A DNA stretch of 64,000 bases, from contig OY759274.1 of assembly GCA_963662155.1 (NCBI GenBank), positions 19,177,060 through 19,241,059 on the forward strand. The letters run 5' to 3'. The notes under the pieces are model-generated. The model did no database searches and was not told the origin of the DNA. It was given only the letters and a program-made list of their open reading frames with translations. Origin of the DNA: Lamellibrachia columna. Its lineage: Eukaryota > Annelida > Polychaeta > Sabellida > Siboglinidae. Numbering within the stretch: the stretch's first letter is position 1; each line of letters opens with the position of its first letter. Of the stretch, positions 47,380-58,349 are shown piece by piece. A program made the translations under genes and the position numbers.

Positions 47380-48215
47380 GAAACCGTTATTTTGATTGGG
47401 GAAACCGTTATGTTGATTGGGGAAGACGCTTTGTTAATTGGCAAAGACGTCATGTTGATTGGGGAAAGACGTTATGCTGATTGGGGAAAGACGCTGTGTT
47501 GATTGGGGAAATACGTCATGTTGATTGGGCAAAGACGTCATGTTGATTTGGGAAAGATGCTGTGTTGATTGGTACAGACGTCATGTTGATTGGGGAAAGA
47601 CGTCATGTTGATTGGGGAAAGACACTGTGTTGATTGGGGAAATACGTCAAGTTGATTGGGGAAAGATGCTGTGTTGATTGGGGAAATACGTTGTGTTAAT
47701 TGGGGAAAGACGTTATGTTTATTGGGGAATGACGCTGTGTTGATTGGGGAAAGACATCATGTTGATTGGGGAAAGACGTCATGTTTATTGGGGAAAGACG
47801 CTGTGTTTATTGGGGAAATACGCTGTGTTGATTGTGGAAAGACGCTTTGTTGATTGGGGATATACGCCATGTTGATTGGGGAAACACGTTTTGTTGACTG
47901 CAGAAATACTCTATGTTTATTGGGAAAAGGCGTCCTGTTGATTGGGGAAATACGTTATGCTGATTGCGGAAAGACGCTTTGTTGATTTGGGAAAGACGCT
48001 GTGTTGATTGTGAAAAGACTTCCTGTTGATTGGGGAAATACGTTATGCTGATTAGGGAAATACGTAATGTTGATTGGGGAAATACGTCATGTTGATTGGG
48101 GAAATACGTTATGTTGATTGGGGAAATACGTAATGTTGATTGGGGAAATACGTCATGTTGATTGTGGAAGGAAGCTTTGTTGATCGAGGAAATACGTCGT
48201 GTTGACGGGGGAAAG
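47380..48215. repeat. Diverged terminal block of the 22-bp array (second copy plus extension)
   Basis: It repeats 44590-45148, then continues about 280 bp further with ATTGGGGAAATACGTTATG-type units that degrade toward 48215. Edge units being most diverged is typical of tandem arrays. Confidence 0.9.
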
Positions 48216-48569
48216 ATATCATATGTCATCACCCTGGGCAGGTTAAAATCGGAGAATGTAGCTCGCTTCGGTTGCTCGAATAGCAAATGTACAACATCAA
48301 CAGTAGGCCCTTATATAGCGGTTGGTTGTTGACACAATATTTCACATCCGTGAAAAGTTGAAGACATGAACATTAAACCGCAACTCGCGCATATCGACGA
48401 AACATTTAGGTTATTTATTTTACGTAAAGTTTATTTATTTGACGATATGACATCCACATGCGCATAAATGTAAGCAATTGGGTTGTATCTGAATTATTTA
48501 AATTCTACCGCGAACTCTATGTAACCTCTAACTTGTGAGTGTTTCCCTTTTTATATAAAGGTAAACGTA
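48216..48569. other. Intergenic, nothing recognised
   Basis: Unique AT-rich sequence. Confidence 0.5.
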
Positions 48570-48848
48570 CGTTCTTATATAGCGCGGTATACATGCAGTC
48601 CTTAAGACTGTTCAAAGCGCTTTACACTTCACCCCCCTGGCAGACCTGTTCACTCCAACGCAATTCCGACTTCTCTGTAAAGTATTAAGCCACGCTGCAA
48701 TTACTGCGCAGAAACTAATCGTTCACATATCCGTCGCTGTCTGTGGCCAGTTACTCATTAATAGGCCTACAGCCGAGGAACTAAATCAACGTGAACCCGG
48801 GTTCCCTCGGAGTCCGACTTTATAATCGCCGCGCCACGCCGCCTCAAA
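48570..48848 (-). mobile_element. tRNA-derived SINE, apparently near full length
   Basis: On the minus strand the head GTGGCGCGGCGATTATAAAG then GTCGGACTCCGAGGGAACCC then GGGTTCACG resembles a tRNA with an A-box-like start and a B box close to GGTTCGANTCC. The element ends with AAAGCGCTTTGAACAG and CCGCGCTATATAAGAACG, a tail type common in invertebrate SINEs. GTCGGACT and GGGTTC are shared with the SINE at 62.2-62.5 kb. Confidence 0.6.
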
Positions 48849-48934
48849 TAATAAAACATAAAATAGTTGATTTTTGTGTGAAGTTCTTTCAAGTGTAATT
48901 AATTATTTAATGCAATCCGTCGATTGTTTATATA

Positions 48935-49106
<172 letters not shown>

Positions 49107-49739
49107 TGTGTATTAAAACTGTAAAATCCGTCGATGGAACGTGTCAATTATGAAATAACGTCACGAAAATTGTTTGATTTGTATTTATGTAGAAAGAGCC
49201 GAATTGAAGTGAAGTAGGCCTACAAAGGCCTATTGGACATGTAGGCCTACAATTGGGTAAATATTATCAATCGATATTAAATAATTTAAAGGAAATCCGA
49301 AATGTGTCCTTTAATTTGTTTAGGAATCGCGAAAAATTTCATATTTATTATATATTTAATTAATTTATATAAAAAATATCTGAATAAATTAAAATGTGAT
49401 TATGCCCTATAAATTATATATTTTTAAACAGGACATTAAGTCTGGGAAATAATTTTTTTGTATCTAAAGAACTACAACAATTATTATTAATGTGTATCGA
49501 AATAAGTTATTCAGAAATGGAAGCCAACGGTAAGATTCGGAGACTCCATTAACTCATATGAGCAGTCTTCGATATTCTTGCAGATATTTCATTCAGACAA
49601 TTTAAGCGTCAATTACACTTGTCTGACTTCCACATCAAATGTACACGTACTGTCTAATAACTTATCCATTCGACAAGTAGTGAGTATTGTCGAACAATTG
49701 CTGCAAATGCGATGCCAACTTGTTCCACTAGAAATTACA
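49107..49739. other. Intergenic, nothing recognised
   Basis: AT-rich. No coding or repeat signal was seen. Confidence 0.5.
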
Positions 49740-49830
49740 ACGGTAAATAATAAAAATGGCGGATAGCCAAAAGTTGTGCTACTGTGGGTGTCTTTGTCGG
49801 CAATTATTCCACGAGAAATGTGCCTATGCA
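49740..49830 (+). promoter_or_regulatory. H1-b distal conserved block
   Basis: AAAAATGGCGGATAGCCAAA then AGTTGTGCTACTGTGGG, about 540 bp before the H1-b ATG. It matches the blocks before copies c and d in the AGTTGTG-TACTGTGG part and keeps the ATGGCGG core. Confidence 0.55.
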
Positions 49831-50177
49831 AATCAACTGCTTAACTTATTTAACTCCCAGGGTTGATATCTTGCTTATGTGAACTGTCATGCGAATATGT
49901 GGCGGCAAAAACGCGATAAATACGAACATTATTGCGCAAATCACGTTCATAACGAATTGAACGGCGCACTTCGCTCAACATAACTCCTTATTGAAACACG
50001 CGTTAATGACGACTTATGCATCAATCTGTAGGTACGCATCTCACAAATGTGAATAATTTATATATGACATATATAGTCTTACATATGCGATAAGGGCAGG
50101 GTATTTCTGGCGGTCGAAAAGCACATATCCCGGAAATCAAACGGCCAATGTTTGCGCTCCAGCGGAACTACTGATAG

Positions 50178-50209
50178 TCTACAACCACGTCCGCGCACCC
50201 AGTATATAA
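50178..50209 (+). promoter_or_regulatory. H1-b core promoter
   Basis: TCTACAACCACGTCCGCGC at 50178-50196 is followed by TATATAA at 50203-50209, about 85 bp before the ATG. Upstream, GCACATAT and GAAATCAAACGGC (near 50120-50145) are also shared with copy d. Confidence 0.75.
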
Positions 50210-50291
50210 TCGAGCGCGACACGCGTGGTTCTTTTCACAACAAACTGCTGAGCGTTTTGTGGAGTTCTTCGTTGCCACCGTCGTTACTAAG

Positions 50292-50825
50292 ATGTCTGCA
50301 GCCGCTGCTACCCCCGCCAAGCCAGCCAAGAAGGCAGCCGCCAAGCCGAAGAAGCCGGCAGCTCACCCCAAATACACGGAAATGATCGCTGCGGCCCTGG
50401 GAAGTCTGAAAGAGCGAGGCGGGTCGTCGCGACAGGCGATCCTCAAATACATCATGAAGTCGTACAACGTCGGCAAAGACGAGCGCGTCGTCAACCAGCA
50501 CCTGAAGATGGCGCTGAGGGCTGGGGCCAAGAACGGCGCTCTGAAGCAGTCGAAAGGCACCGGCGCCTCGGGCAGCTTCCGTCTCGGCGAGAAGAAGCCG
50601 GCCACCAGCAAGCCGAAGACACTCGGTGACACGAAGAAGGCCAAGACGCCAAAGAAAACGATGAAAAAGGCGACGAAGAGTCCGAAGAAGTTGGCCGTCA
50701 AGAAGCCAGCACCGAAGAAGCTGAAATCGCCAGCGAAGGCGAAGAAAGTCGTCAGCAAAGTGAAGAAGCCGAGGGCAGCTAAACCGAAGAAAGCATCCGC
50801 GAAAAAGCTGTCAAAGAAAGCATGA
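50292..50825 (+). CDS. H1: Linker histone H1 (copy b)
   Basis: Intronless, 177 residues. The start MSAAAATPAKPAKK is chosen because it aligns with copies a and d; an upstream in-frame ATG-less extension is 5' UTR. The globular winged-helix domain spans about residues 24-98 and is nearly identical to copy a (AILKYIMKSYNVGKDERVVN, GASGSFRLGEK). The tail is shorter and differs most from the others (KKPATSKPKTLGDTKKAKTP, then KSPKKLAVKKPAPKK), ending KKLSKKA. Same strand as copies c and d. A short hairpin-capable motif lies 18 bp after the stop. Confidence 0.96.
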   Translation: MSAAAATPAKPAKKAAAKPKKPAAHPKYTEMIAAALGSLKERGGSSRQAILKYIMKSYNVGKDERVVNQHLKMALRAGAKNGALKQSKGTGASGSFRLGEKKPATSKPKTLGDTKKAKTPKKTMKKATKSPKKLAVKKPAPKKLKSPAKAKKVVSKVKKPRAAKPKKASAKKLSKKA

Positions 50826-50859
50826 AGTTGAACCATGTGTGAACTGTATCACAGTGTAC

Positions 50860-51653
50860 ATATATGATATATATAATCAAAAGACTGATGGTCGATTTAC
50901 GATGAAAGACTGAACCTGTGGATTTACGTTCCTAGGACTTCGTCGCTGAATGAGAACTTTCCATTAAATTTGATTGAAATTTATAATGATGGACATGTAA
51001 TCTATACGTATATTAAACTGCTTGTTTGTAAACAATTTTGTATTCGATATTATTCGTTTCGAAGATCCATCATATTAATACGAAAAGGGAACTAAGAACC
51101 AGTTAGTCGTCAAGACGGTTGCACGATAGCGAAATCAAATTGGTTTTCGTGTCAAGTGGACCATTTTCAAGGTTGCTCGGGTAGCGTTTGCTAAATTCTA
51201 TTTTAACTGAAAATGCCCCTTCACAATTTGGGGACTGTTCTATGTATTCAAAGTCTGCTGTCATTCGGTTTTAAAAAATCCAATCCTGTCATTTTTGTAC
51301 GCGATAACGAAACAATAGTTCCGTCGTCATCGCACGCGCCATTTCACAAAATAACCAGTTCCGTAACGAATATGCCCGAGATGACAACCAATACTGCACC
51401 CATGATGGAAATAAGCACATTTAATACGTGTGTAATAATTATATTAAATGGTAGACCTTTGCGAAGTGCATTGCTGCGAATATGGCTGTGCCATAAAGAT
51501 TAGAGTACTGGTTATAAACCAGCACGCCAGGCTTCACAACTGAAACAAAGCGTTCACACGTCGTGGTTAAATCAACTTGGTTTGTTCAGTCATTGTCAGC
51601 ACACAACTCGCTGGCGGAGCAATCGGTGGGAGCCACGCGAGTGTTGTTTCAGT
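50860..51653. other. Intergenic, nothing recognised
   Basis: No AATAAA close to the H1-b stop. Short frames only. Confidence 0.5.
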
Positions 51654-52105
51654 TGTAACAACGTGCCTCAATACAGTTGTAACAACGTGCCCCAATACAA
51701 GTGTAACAACGTGCCCCAATACAGTTGTAACTACGTGCCCCAATACAAGTGTAACAACATGCCCCAATACAAGTGTAACAACGTGCCCCAATACAAGTGT
51801 AACAACGTGCCCCAATACAGTTGTAACTACGTGCCCCAATACAAGTGTAACAACATGCCCCAATACAAGTGTAACAACGTGCCCCAATACAGTTGTAACA
51901 ACGTGCCCCAATACAAGTGTAACAACGTGCCCCAATACAAGTGTAAAAACGTGCCCCAATACAAGTGTAACAACGTGCCCCAATACAGCTGTAACAACGT
52001 GCCCCAATACAGCTGTAACAACGGTACGGGCCGCTCGAGCGTTTTTACAGTTGTAACAACTTGCCCCAGTACAATTGTAACAACTTGCCCCAAACACAAT
52101 TTTTG
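51654..52105. repeat. Minisatellite, 24-bp unit, about 18 copies
   Basis: The unit joins GTGCCCCAATACAAGTGTAA and CAAC, with CAGTTGTAA and TACGTG variants. The last two copies, after a 36-bp interruption at about 52020-52055, are diverged. The period is a multiple of three, so all frames look open. Confidence 0.95.
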
Positions 52106-52779
52106 CAGTTGAACGTACGTGTACGATAACAAATCCTGAATTTCAGTTTAACTTCTACTTGGCATACACTATATAGTATATATATTTCAAGTTTCATTCG
52201 CGAAACATCAGAAGTGGCTGCGTGAGATGATATTATATGGGCAAAAGCAAAACAGTTTTAGGTAGTTAAAACGTCGTTTTTGTCCACACCTCGTTAATTT
52301 CGTCTTCTTAACTCCGGATTTTTGGTCAGTGCGTCCGCTGATGGACTTCCTACAAACTACTATCAATGATGGCTTCATGTGTGCGCGACGCTAACCAACC
52401 TCATGCCACAGTTGGTGGCCAGAATACATTTAGCTAGGGCAAGTGGAGCTAAAAGTATTGCCAAAAACCAACTTAAATTCTAAACAAAATTTCGGACATT
52501 TTCTTTCTATCGCGAAAGGTGGGACATGTTATGCAGATGGCACCAAAACACATTTAGGCCTACGTCTACAATTAATGTTACCTATGTACTCGCCAGTCGC
52601 GCTTTATAAAATAATTATTAATTGGAGGGCTTTTCCGCGGTCAGTCCGCCGGAATTCCGCCGATGATTCCACGGGAGCCCATGAATCCTTCCGCCGGCGT
52701 TCCGCTGGGAATAACCCGGGAGTTGTTGTGACTCCCAAAAAACTGTTTGTCTTAACGACCCCAACAAAATGTTCTGACT
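52106..52779. other. Intergenic, nothing recognised
   Basis: Contains a CCGC/CCGG-rich stretch at 52630-52730. No gene is supported. Confidence 0.5.
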
Positions 52780-52995
52780 AGGAGGAACTCTTCAGTATCA
52801 TCGGCCCACTACATTTTTTTTTGACATAGCGTAACTCTCCAGTCTCAGTGGTTCTTTAAACATTGTCTGGCGTAGCGTAACTCTTCAATCTCAGCGGCCC
52901 CTAAAAAGGGTATGACAAAGCGGAACTCTTTTGTCTCATTAGCCCCCTAAACTTGTCTGACGAAGCGGAACTCTTTTGTCCCACCGGCCCCCTAA
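52780..52995. repeat. Degenerate tandem repeat, about 60-bp unit, 4 copies
   Basis: Each copy has a GTAACTCTYCAGTCTC or GGAACTCTTTTGTC string, then a GGCCCC-type string and a TGTCTGACGAAGC-type string. Confidence 0.6.
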
Positions 52996-53979
52996 TCTAT
53001 TCACGTTGACTCGAATTGGGTTTTATTTCTGACTATAAATTGTATAATATTGGCCGTTGGGTGTTGCTTGGTTAATTCTAACTGAAATACAACGCACATG
53101 ACAAGTTGTTGTTGTCGTCAAATTGTTTTAGAAATGATGAAATAAAAGAAACACGTACGAAGTACCATGCTAGTGCCGTACGGCCCATTCTACTGGAGTA
53201 AGCACTCGACTACAGGCTACATGGTCAATCCTCAATAGCCGCCATCCGGAATACAGAACTTCGACCCAAACGATTGAAAAACAGTTGTGACATCATCCAA
53301 ATAAATTAATTATGAATTATTTAGTTTAACTATGCCGGAAAATAGTTTAAGAAAACCTGAAATAAAACATGTTTATCCAAGACTGACCGATATGTTTAAT
53401 ATTACTCATAACTTACACAATGTTTAAATAAAATACCACCTACAAATAAAACATATTAAATATTTTAATTACTGTAATTGTATAGGGCCTATGTAGAGTT
53501 ATGGATAATTAATATAGCGTAACAACATCCTTGCGAAATAACACAAAATGGTGCAAATTATACTTGAGATAAATGTAAGCCTGCGTCATTAGTGTAGGCT
53601 ATGTACGTATGACTACACTGGGTAATACGTACACATGTCATCGCTTAATTATGCTAAAAAATTGCTTACATCATTATGCAGACACGCGTGATAAGTTTTA
53701 TCAGTTTGCACAACTTCGGGGAGAGTAGTTGATCGAAAATGCAGAGACAAACAGACAAACTTGACTACTGCAATGATGTCGTCCAACAGTTGTTCGTGTG
53801 CCCCAATTCCAAATTGTCGGTGTTCCCATTGGAAACGAAAACATTTCACACAACTCTATTTCGACTTTAAATCCTGCAAATATCATTGACATAGAACATT
53901 TATGTCACGTTAATATCATTACCGTACATTTCAGTGGGGTTAGTGTGCAGGAAACACGTTAAATATTACTTATAAAAAT
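52996..53979. other. Intergenic, nothing recognised
   Basis: AT-rich. No convincing coding frame or repeat family was seen. Confidence 0.5.
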
Positions 53980-54110
53980 CCTTACGATAAACGACCAAGA
54001 TGGCGGGATCGACAAAAGTTGTGCTACTGTGGTTCCCTTCGAGGCCGATTATCATACAGTAAAACCTTATCGGACGGTCAGCCGTGGACCTGAAATTATT
54101 GCTCAGGGTT
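53980..54110 (+). promoter_or_regulatory. H1-c distal conserved block
   Basis: ACGATAAACGACCAAGATGG then CGGGATCGACAAAAGTTGTG, with CAAGATGGCGGG at 53996-54007, about 550 bp before the ATG. It is almost identical to the block before copy d for about 45 bp and stays alignable for 110 bp. Confidence 0.65.
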
Positions 54111-54355
54111 TGTAATTTTATTTTAACCATTCGGTTGATAACTATAACGTAAGTAGTAGTAATATTTATGAAAAAATTTACGAAATTCATCGACGATCGG
54201 GTGTGACAAACCGGTCTAAAGCGAATTATCTCATCCACTATATATTTCTCAGATTAACTTCCTGCACCAATAGAGAGGTACATGTTTCAAGATTATGAAA
54301 ATATAAACATTCGAGTGTTTCAGTTCATCTACTTGGCAACAGCGCGGTAGTTTTG

Positions 54356-54456
54356 GTGGCCAATTAGCACACATCGCGGATATAAAACGGCAAAATGTTG
54401 GCGCTTCGGCGCAACCGCTGCTGGTCTACAACCACGTCCGCGCGCCCGCTATAAAG
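54356..54456 (+). promoter_or_regulatory. H1-c proximal promoter
   Basis: GGCCAATTAGCACA (CCAAT box) near 54358, a GGCAAAATGTTGGCGCTTCG string, TCTACAACCACGTCCGCGC at 54425-54443 and TATAAAG at 54450-54456. The ATG is about 100 bp after the TATA box. Confidence 0.75.
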
Positions 54457-54552
54457 CCAAGCGCAGCGCGCGGTCTTTTCATACTCGATTTTACTCCAGT
54501 CGGAGAAGTTTGTTCAGTCTTTGTTGTCGCAGTTTTCGTCGTCGTTGCTAAG

Positions 54553-55107
54553 ATGTCTGCTACTCCCGCGAAGCCCGCCAAGAAGCCAGCCGCCAAGCCG
54601 AAAAAGCCGGCAGCTCACCCCAAATACACGGAGATGATCGCCGCGGCCCTGGGAAGTCTGAAAGAGCGAGGCGGGTCGTCGCGACAGGCGATCCTCAAAT
54701 ACATCATGAAGTCGTACAACGTCGGCAAAGACGAGCGCGTCGTCAACCAGCACCTGAAGATGGCGCTGAGGGCTGGCGTGAAGAACAGCGGTTTGAAGCA
54801 AGCAAAGGGCACCGGCGCCTCGGGCAGCTTCCGTCTCGGCGAGAAGGCGAAGGCAGCTCCGAAAAAAGTTGTTGCAAAGAAGCCGAAGGCCGCCAGCGCT
54901 GCCAAGAAGGTGAAGAAGGCGAAGACGCCCAAGAAAGCGGCAAAGAAGGTGATCAAAAGTCCGAAGAAGGTGACCAAGAAGCCCGCAGCCAAGAAGCTGA
55001 GGTCGCCAGCGAAGGCGAAGAAAGCCGTCAGCAAAGTGAAGAAGGCAGTCGCACCGAAGAAGCCGAAGGCCGCGAAACCGAAGAAGGCAGCGGCGAAGAA
55101 GTCATAA
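54553..55107 (+). CDS. H1: Linker histone H1 (copy c)
   Basis: Intronless, 184 residues, start MSATPAKPAKKPAAKPKK. The N-terminus is three residues shorter than in the other copies. The winged-helix domain keeps the AAHPKYTEMIAAALGSLKER, YNVGKDERVVNQHLKMALRA and GASGSFRLGEKAK stretches. The tail has KTPKKAAKKVIKSPKKVTKK and PAAKKLRSPAKAKKAVSKVK, ending KKAAAKKS. The tail is closest to copy d, suggesting a duplication of the c-d pair. TAA is at 55105-55107. No AATAAA is nearby. Confidence 0.96.
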   Translation: MSATPAKPAKKPAAKPKKPAAHPKYTEMIAAALGSLKERGGSSRQAILKYIMKSYNVGKDERVVNQHLKMALRAGVKNSGLKQAKGTGASGSFRLGEKAKAAPKKVVAKKPKAASAAKKVKKAKTPKKAAKKVIKSPKKVTKKPAAKKLRSPAKAKKAVSKVKKAVAPKKPKAAKPKKAAAKKS

Positions 55108-55139
55108 AGTGTTAGTGTGGAATGAACTGTATTATAGTT

Positions 55140-55877
55140 GTACATAATTATATTTATCAACATCAAATTGCTGTACTAAGTACAAAGAGACAATGGACTA
55201 TATTTGATAAGTGTGTCGTCTGTCACGACTCTACATCTGACGCCGTGTGGGAGGCCGCTTCTCAGTTGTCGCATGATCTGAATTGTGTATGTATAGCCAG
55301 AGATATATAAAAAATATTTTACTATGAAAATTGTCTCTTGTTTTCATTCGCTAGAAGGTCATATGTAGTTCTGTAGGGTCGAGGGACACACGATGTGGAC
55401 TCCGCTCGTGTTAACAGGCACTACTGTGTAACGACTGCAATGGTCCTCCCCCCACCAACACTAACGGCGAGCCGTACAAGACCATAATCTCACTTCACTA
55501 GGTTCGTCTTGACAGCTGACTCGATAGTTGGTTCACTTCGTGCCGGCAGGTTGGTTATACACGAAGACGTAGATGCTTTTTATAACTTCCGTTTATTAGT
55601 CGAAATAGCGAATACACCCACGCATGCACACACCACACAAAACATACGCGCACGGACTTGTCTAATCGTCAGGTCAGTGCTATGTCGAAACTACGAACAG
55701 GAGCCAGTGATATTGACGCGCGATGTTACGCATAGCAACGTCGCTAGTTCCGCTCGTTTATGTTTATCTACCCCTTATTTCACGTATGAAACACAAGAAC
55801 ACGTGTTTGGTTTTCATAAAAAAGCCACCGTCAGCAACCAGCAAGTCATTTTTTAGATTGAAACAATACCCGACTTT
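55140..55877. other. Intergenic, nothing recognised
   Basis: Unique sequence without coding support. Confidence 0.5.
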
Positions 55878-56200
55878 GGGGAGTGGTGGTCTAATGGTTT
55901 GAGCACCCGCCTGTCGATCGAGAGGACGTTGGTGATTCCACCTCCGCCGTTTCGAAGCTTGGGCAATTTCGTTCACCCCACTTTGCCCGTGTCTTTCGGA
56001 AGAGACGTGGCCCAAACTCCTGCATTAGCTCAAGATTGAAGACGGCGGGTAAGCCATAGAAGGAATCTGCAAACCGGTTACCCAATCTCACAACCTCTAG
56101 GGGTAGGGGCAGGGGGAGGCGTGATTTACCAAGTGCTCTTAACAGCGAAAGGAGTTTACTTTCCTCCCGACCATGGTTACCTAAAATTTACACCGATCCC
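55878..56200 (+). mobile_element. tRNA-derived SINE
   Basis: It starts GGGGAGTGGTGGTCTAATGG, where TGGTCTAATGG fits the Pol III A box, followed by GGTGATTCCACC as a weak B box. Its core TTCACCCCACTTTGCCCGTG and CTTTCGGAAGAGACG also occurs, in the other orientation, in the SINE at 62.2-62.5 kb. The 3' end is unclear. Confidence 0.65.
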
Positions 56201-56775
56201 AGTCTTTTAGCAACATAGGCTTAATTGTTAACATCTATATGGGCTTTCATGTATGCCAACACGCGACGTCACATTCGCACATGCGCAGTACGCTGGCTGG
56301 CTAAAGCCGCAAACCAGCCGAGCTTTCTCTAACAAATGCTTTGATATGCTCGAGTAAACATGAATGACTACTGGGCTAAACACGCCAATGTTTTAGATCC
56401 CAATGCGAGGGAATGTTACAATAAGAAACTAGAGCACAGTGAACCAGATATGTATTTTGTTCAAAGAACGACCCATCCTCTGACCTAGCCAGAAAACAAC
56501 GTTCATGTATTACCCATGAATGGGGTCAATGACAGCGGCAGAGCCGATGTCGCGGGCGTGGGCCTAGGGCAAGGCAAGGCCGGCTTTGCAGGCCAGCTAC
56601 TGTTACATGGTTCAGAGATTACAAACATTTCCTTTTTCGGCGTTCATTCTGCTTTAATTTAACATAACAGCTGCCAACAGTCATGAATAGAATATATTCA
56701 TTGATAACATTAACTGTTAATAGCTGTTCAAAGTTGAAATGGCATCCATCAACACGGTCGTTTAGCAATGTTTAC
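56201..56775. other. Intergenic (or intron of the THAP gene), nothing recognised
   Basis: If the THAP exon is real, this is the start of its first intron. No further exon was found here. Confidence 0.45.
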
Positions 56776-56868
56776 ATCTGATCGTTTTTCCTCTTTTGGG
56801 ATACGATGAAACGAAAATGAGCTGTTCACACAGCGACCAGTACATCCTACAACACAGGACACAACCAT
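56776..56868 (-). CDS. Candidate first exon of a THAP zinc-finger gene (partial)
   Basis: On the minus strand an ATG at 56868-56866 opens a 31-codon exon, MVVSCVVGCTGRCVNSSFSF then HRIPKEEKRSD, ending at a GT donor (56775-56774) in phase 0. The C-x-x-x-C pair and SFHRIPK are the start of the THAP DNA-binding zinc finger; the downstream C-x-x-H half would lie on another exon. THAP proteins include transcription factors and P-element-type transposases, so this may be a host gene or a transposon. No continuation is recognisable to the left in the window. Confidence 0.5.
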
Positions 56869-56989
56869 GATTTCGAAGGTGTGTGTCAAAACGCATAAAG
56901 CGCAAAAATATAAGAGAAACGCAACCAGCAAAATACACTGAAACAATGGAGGCATCTGGTCGTCTTGCCAACCAGTCCCGCCAGACGAT

Positions 56990-57190
56990 GACGTGATTGG
57001 GCGCATGACGTCACCGTGAAAGCCCCTATAATTATTAATAATGTCACAGTCCCCATAAGCCGCAGCGCTTTGTCAACGTGTCCGACGTTTCGCCTCTCTT
57101 CGTCGAAGTCCGCGAACAATCCTTACTGCCGGTCACTCGCTCTAGCCCACTTCGACGTCACATCCACTTCGACGTCGCGTCACTGCGGTT
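56990..57190 (-). promoter_or_regulatory. CRE and CCAAT cluster upstream of the THAP exon
   Basis: On the minus strand GGTGACGTCATGCG and CCCAATCACGTCATCG lie 120-150 bp before the THAP ATG. Further out, CTTCGACGTCAC and CTTCGACGTCGCG repeat near 57150-57180. These resemble CREB/ATF sites and a CCAAT box. Confidence 0.35.
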
Positions 57191-57954
57191 GCCAGGCATA
57201 GAGAAATAAAGCACGTCACGTGGTTAAACCGCTTTGTTTGAGTGGTTAACTTATGTCACAACAACCAAGAAGATAGACAAATATACATTTTTACTTCTAG
57301 TAAACGACCTCTTTTCAGGAATTAGGATATTAAAAGTAACTTATTTTATATAGCAGCACTATTTCATTAGCTGCAACTGTCGTAAATGAGATTATCACGA
57401 ACTGTTCACGACATCTGACGTTATTACGAACTGCTCACGACGTTTGGCTTAGTTGCCCATTAGTTTGTCATGCTACCATGGTCTAAAGACTCGATTGTAC
57501 CAACGCATGCATGCATGTTGTTTACTGTGCACGTACGCATGCAAGCGACAACTGTCGAACATAGACATGTGTAGCCTTTCCTGTAGGGGGCGGAGGGAAG
57601 GGTTAGGGCGAGGGGTGGGGGCAGAATTTATGAGGGGGCCATAATGTCGTAGTTTCATGGAGTGTACGAGAAGGGATTAGACTGTTGGAATGTATTCCTG
57701 TGTAGAGACAATGCTGCTTGTTGCTACGTGTGATCTACAGTGAGGATCGTCTGAAACAATGGCTTCGCTACATCGCCCACTAGACCTACGTTCTTTAATC
57801 TTAGACGCGGCTAATTTGCTAAAATTAATACAGACTCGCAGAATTTCGACTGCGCCCAGTATAAAATAATGTAATAGTTGATCCGATGATTTCGTCAAAA
57901 CAAAATAACAAATGTGCACACATGAGCGAGGGAGGTAGTTGATACTACAACCAG
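57191..57954. other. Intergenic, nothing recognised
   Basis: No coding signal. A G-rich patch lies at 57585-57645. Confidence 0.5.
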
Positions 57955-58285
57955 CGTATGGTCGTGGATACTAGAGCTAGAGTGTGGTCGTGGATACTAG
58001 AGCCAGCGTGTGGTCGTGGATACTAGAGTTAGAGTGTGGTCGTGGATACTAGAGCCAGCGTGTCGTGGATACTAGAGCCATCGTGTGGTCGTGGATACTA
58101 GAGCCATCGTGTGGTCGTGGATACTAGAGCCATCGTGTGGTCGTGGATACTAGAGCCAGCATGTGGTCGTGGATACTAGAGCCAGCGTGTGGTAGTGGAT
58201 ACTAGAACCACCGTGTGATCGTGGATACTAGAGCCAGCGTTTGGTCTTGGATACTGAAGCCAGAGTGTGGTAGTGGACACTATTT
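57955..58285. repeat. Minisatellite, 26-bp unit, about 12 copies
   Basis: The unit is GTGGTCGTGGATACTAGAGC plus CAGCGT, with CATCGT and TAGAGT variants and one shortened copy near 58060. Confidence 0.93.
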
Positions 58286-58349
58286 TTTTAATGTTCTAAA
58301 ACAAGACGAGCGAAAAGTTTAATTGCGGAAGCAGCTCTAACCTCTACCT

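Larger units (their letters stand above)
32920..48215. repeat. Giant minisatellite, 22-bp unit, about 15.3 kb with higher-order structure
   Basis: The unit is GGGGAAAGACGGTGGGTTGT plus TT, with frequent TGTGTTG, TTAGGGG, 21-bp and 23-bp variants. The plus strand is extremely C-poor and G/T-rich. Variant patterns repeat at 744 bp (34141/34885, 36820/37564, 38879/39623), 2,679 bp (33812/36491) and 2,059 bp (36491/38550), and the end shows a 2.8-kb tandem duplication. Overlapping long frames of WGKTVGCLGKDGGLF type are artefacts of the period. Its true length may be larger or smaller if the assembly is imperfect. Confidence 0.97.

Noticed and set aside
32920..48215. CRISPR array
   Set aside because: Units are contiguous without unique spacers, in a eukaryotic context with no cas genes.
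50826..50870. Canonical histone mRNA stem-loop after H1
   Set aside because: No GGYYCTTTTCAGRRCC-type sequence found after any of the four H1 stops.
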